DNA from: Bacteroidales bacterium
GTDB taxonomy: Bacteria; Bacteroidota; Bacteroidia; Bacteroidales; UBA10428
DNA: 64,000 nt
Assembly (NCBI GenBank): GCA_016929525.1
Contig: JAFGIP010000034.1
Span: 1-64,000, forward strand
Reading direction: 5' to 3'
Shown here: piece after piece, positions 62,681 to 64,000 of the stretch
Position numbering within the stretch: position 1 is the stretch's first letter
How the letters are laid out: each line of letters begins with the position of its first letter
Translations under genes and position numbers: made by a program
The notes under the pieces: generated by a model
Seen by the model: the letters and a program-made list of their open reading frames with translations, nothing else
Databases searched by the model: none
Told to the model about the DNA's origin: nothing

Positions 62681-63760
62681 ATGAAAGAAGACAAAAGCCT
62701 GCAAATACATAAAATATTCATGAGGCGTTGCCTGGAGCTGGCGAAAAACGGACTGGCCAATGTGGCACCAAATCCAATGGTGGGTTCTGTTGTTGTATGT
62801 AAAGGAAAAGTTATTGGTGAAGGCTACCATATGAAATATGGCGGACCACATGCTGAAGTAAATGCGATAAATGCAGTTAGCGATCAAAGCTTATTAAAGG
62901 AAAGTAGTTTATACGTCAGCCTAGAGCCATGCACTCATACCGGAAAAACTCCACCATGCAGCGACCTGATTATTGAGAAAAGAATACCAAGGGTAATTAT
63001 CGGGACCAGTGATCCGAATTCGGTTGTGGCCGGCAAAGGAATTGAACGATTAAGAAAACATGGAATTGAGGTTATTACCGATATATTGAAGGACGAATGT
63101 ATTAATCAGAACACAAGATTTTTTACTTACCATGAAAAAAAGCGGCCCTATATTATTTTAAAGTGGGCACAAACCAGGGATGGATTTATCGATTACGAAA
63201 GAAAACCCGGTGAACCAATTGGGATCAACTGGATCTCATCACCATTATCACAAACAATGGTTCATAAATGGAGAAGTGAAGAACAGTCTATCATGGTTGG
63301 GAAAGGCACTGTCTTATATGATAATCCGAAATTGAATGTAAGACATTGGAATGGACATTCACCTTTGCGTGTAATCCTCGATCGTAAGTTAACAATACCT
63401 GAATCAGCCGCTGTTTATAATAATGAAACCCAGACACTCATACTGAACAAAGTAAAAAACGGATCAAACGACAAAACCGAGTTCGTAAAAATACCTGATG
63501 ACCACGATGATTTTAATTTTGTTCTGGATGAACTCTATCGCAGGCAGATTATATCTGTTCTTGTTGAAGGAGGTAAAACTATCCTCGACTATCTTATAAA
63601 AGCTGATTTATGGGATGAAGCAAGGGTATTTATAGGGGATAAGGAATTTAAAAAAGGTTTGGCTGCCCCGGTAATTCATTCCAATATTGAATCTGAAACG
63701 AATATTTTACAGGACAGGTTAGTTATTTATCGAAATTCCGGTGTAAAAGACCTCTCCTGA
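62681..63760 (+). CDS. ribD: Riboflavin biosynthesis deaminase-reductase RibD
   Basis: A 359-aa bifunctional enzyme. The N-terminal pyrimidine deaminase has 'GGPHAEVNAI' (zinc ligand His57, catalytic Glu59) and 'LEPCTHTGKTPPCSDLI' (Cys84, Cys93). The C-terminal reductase (from ~150) has 'YIILKWAQTRDGFI' and 'VLVEGGKTILDYL', with NADPH-binding motifs. It converts the GTP-cyclohydrolase II product toward the ribityl-pyrimidine of riboflavin. Divergent from prmC with only 27 bp between, and no other rib genes in the window. Confidence 0.97.
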   Translation: MKEDKSLQIHKIFMRRCLELAKNGLANVAPNPMVGSVVVCKGKVIGEGYHMKYGGPHAEVNAINAVSDQSLLKESSLYVSLEPCTHTGKTPPCSDLIIEKRIPRVIIGTSDPNSVVAGKGIERLRKHGIEVITDILKDECINQNTRFFTYHEKKRPYIILKWAQTRDGFIDYERKPGEPIGINWISSPLSQTMVHKWRSEEQSIMVGKGTVLYDNPKLNVRHWNGHSPLRVILDRKLTIPESAAVYNNETQTLILNKVKNGSNDKTEFVKIPDDHDDFNFVLDELYRRQIISVLVEGGKTILDYLIKADLWDEARVFIGDKEFKKGLAAPVIHSNIESETNILQDRLVIYRNSGVKDLS

Positions 63761-63785
63761 TTATTCTATGTTATTTCGTGATTTG

Positions 63786-63813
63786 GTGTTCCGATAATTA
63801 TCGGAATTGTGAC
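63786..63813. repeat. Palindromic element TTCCGATA..TATCGGAA, copy 2
   Basis: Perfect palindrome with arms TTCCGATA (63789-63796) and TATCGGAA (63799-63806) around AT, flanked by GTG and TTGTGAC. It matches the first copy (53797-53824, opposite strand) in about 26 of 28 bases. It lies 25 bp after ribD; no T-run follows. Confidence 0.65.
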
Positions 63814-64000
63814 ATAAAAAATATTAAGTGAATAACGCATTATTACTGAATACGTATTCACAGAATTATGATGAATTAACAGTGGTTATTTTAATTTAGA
63901 ATTTAATTGTTAAAAAGCTTCTGGGAATAATTCGGCTAATGAAGTAATTTTACATAAATAAATTACAGATTTTTAGCGTTTTGCGGAACCCTGAATACAA

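Noticed and set aside
62654-62887. N-terminal extension of PrmC
   Set aside because: The longer frame lacks family similarity and overlaps the divergent ribD gene. The ATG at 62653 matches family N-termini.

Overview
This window is chromosomal DNA of a Bacteroidota bacterium, most likely an environmental anaerobe or facultative anaerobe of the Bacteroidales/Marinilabiliales type. The evidence is two secreted proteins with C-terminal type IX secretion sorting domains, one of them carrying SprB repeats. There is also a DUF2723 membrane protein, several promoters with the phylum-specific -7 box TAnnTTTG, few Shine-Dalgarno sequences, and an rplM-rpsI-rpsB-tsf order typical of the phylum. Genes are closely packed and AT-rich.

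Layout. 0.5-4.3 kb: a giant SprB-repeat T9SS protein. 4.5-16.7 kb: a surface-glycan block with two sulfotransferase-like proteins, three glycosyltransferases, a NodB-type deacetylase, a DUF2723/GT117 protein, a methyltransferase and an O-antigen ligase/polymerase, plus a 3-methyladenine DNA glycosylase. 17-21.3 kb: ribosomal proteins L13, S9 and S2, then EF-Ts, UMP kinase and ribosome recycling factor, with a 115-bp MITE-like element between tsf and pyrH. 21.3-35.5 kb: mixed housekeeping and envelope genes (OmpA-like lipoprotein, dxs, TPR-caspase protein, DUF45 protease, tsaB, DUF3108, efp, GAF-SpoIIE phosphatase, O-antigen ligase, Wzz, tyrS, cvpA). 35.6-36.1 kb: a tRNA-Arg(CCU) gene amid palindromes and broken copies of itself.

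36.2-42.7 kb is the most unusual region. A Crp/Fnr-family regulator is divergent from a seven-gene operon: DsrE-like, TusA-like, FlpD/MvhD-like, QmoA/HdrA-like, QmoB/HdrA-like, a small winged-helix protein, and a QmoC-like HdrC-cytochrome b fusion. No HdrB is present. I read it as a menaquinone-linked, flavin-based electron-transfer complex coupled to sulfur-carrier proteins. A 16-bp TGTGAT-N4-ATCACA palindrome between the two units fits the recognition helix of the regulator.

42.9-64 kb: a beta-helix T9SS protein, then glycoside hydrolases (GH26, a clan GH-A enzyme, GH3). Next come methylmalonyl-CoA mutase mutA and mutB with a GH2 enzyme between them, a beta-barrel protein and fumarase; fumC and mutAB both belong to the fumarate-succinate-propionate route. 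The window ends with an ArsC-like protein, prfB with its programmed +1 frameshift, recX, prmC and ribD. Short intergenic palindromes recur: CCTGCCTG...CAGGCAGG twice and TTCCGATA..TATCGGAA twice. No rRNA, CRISPR array, integrase or intact insertion sequence was seen.
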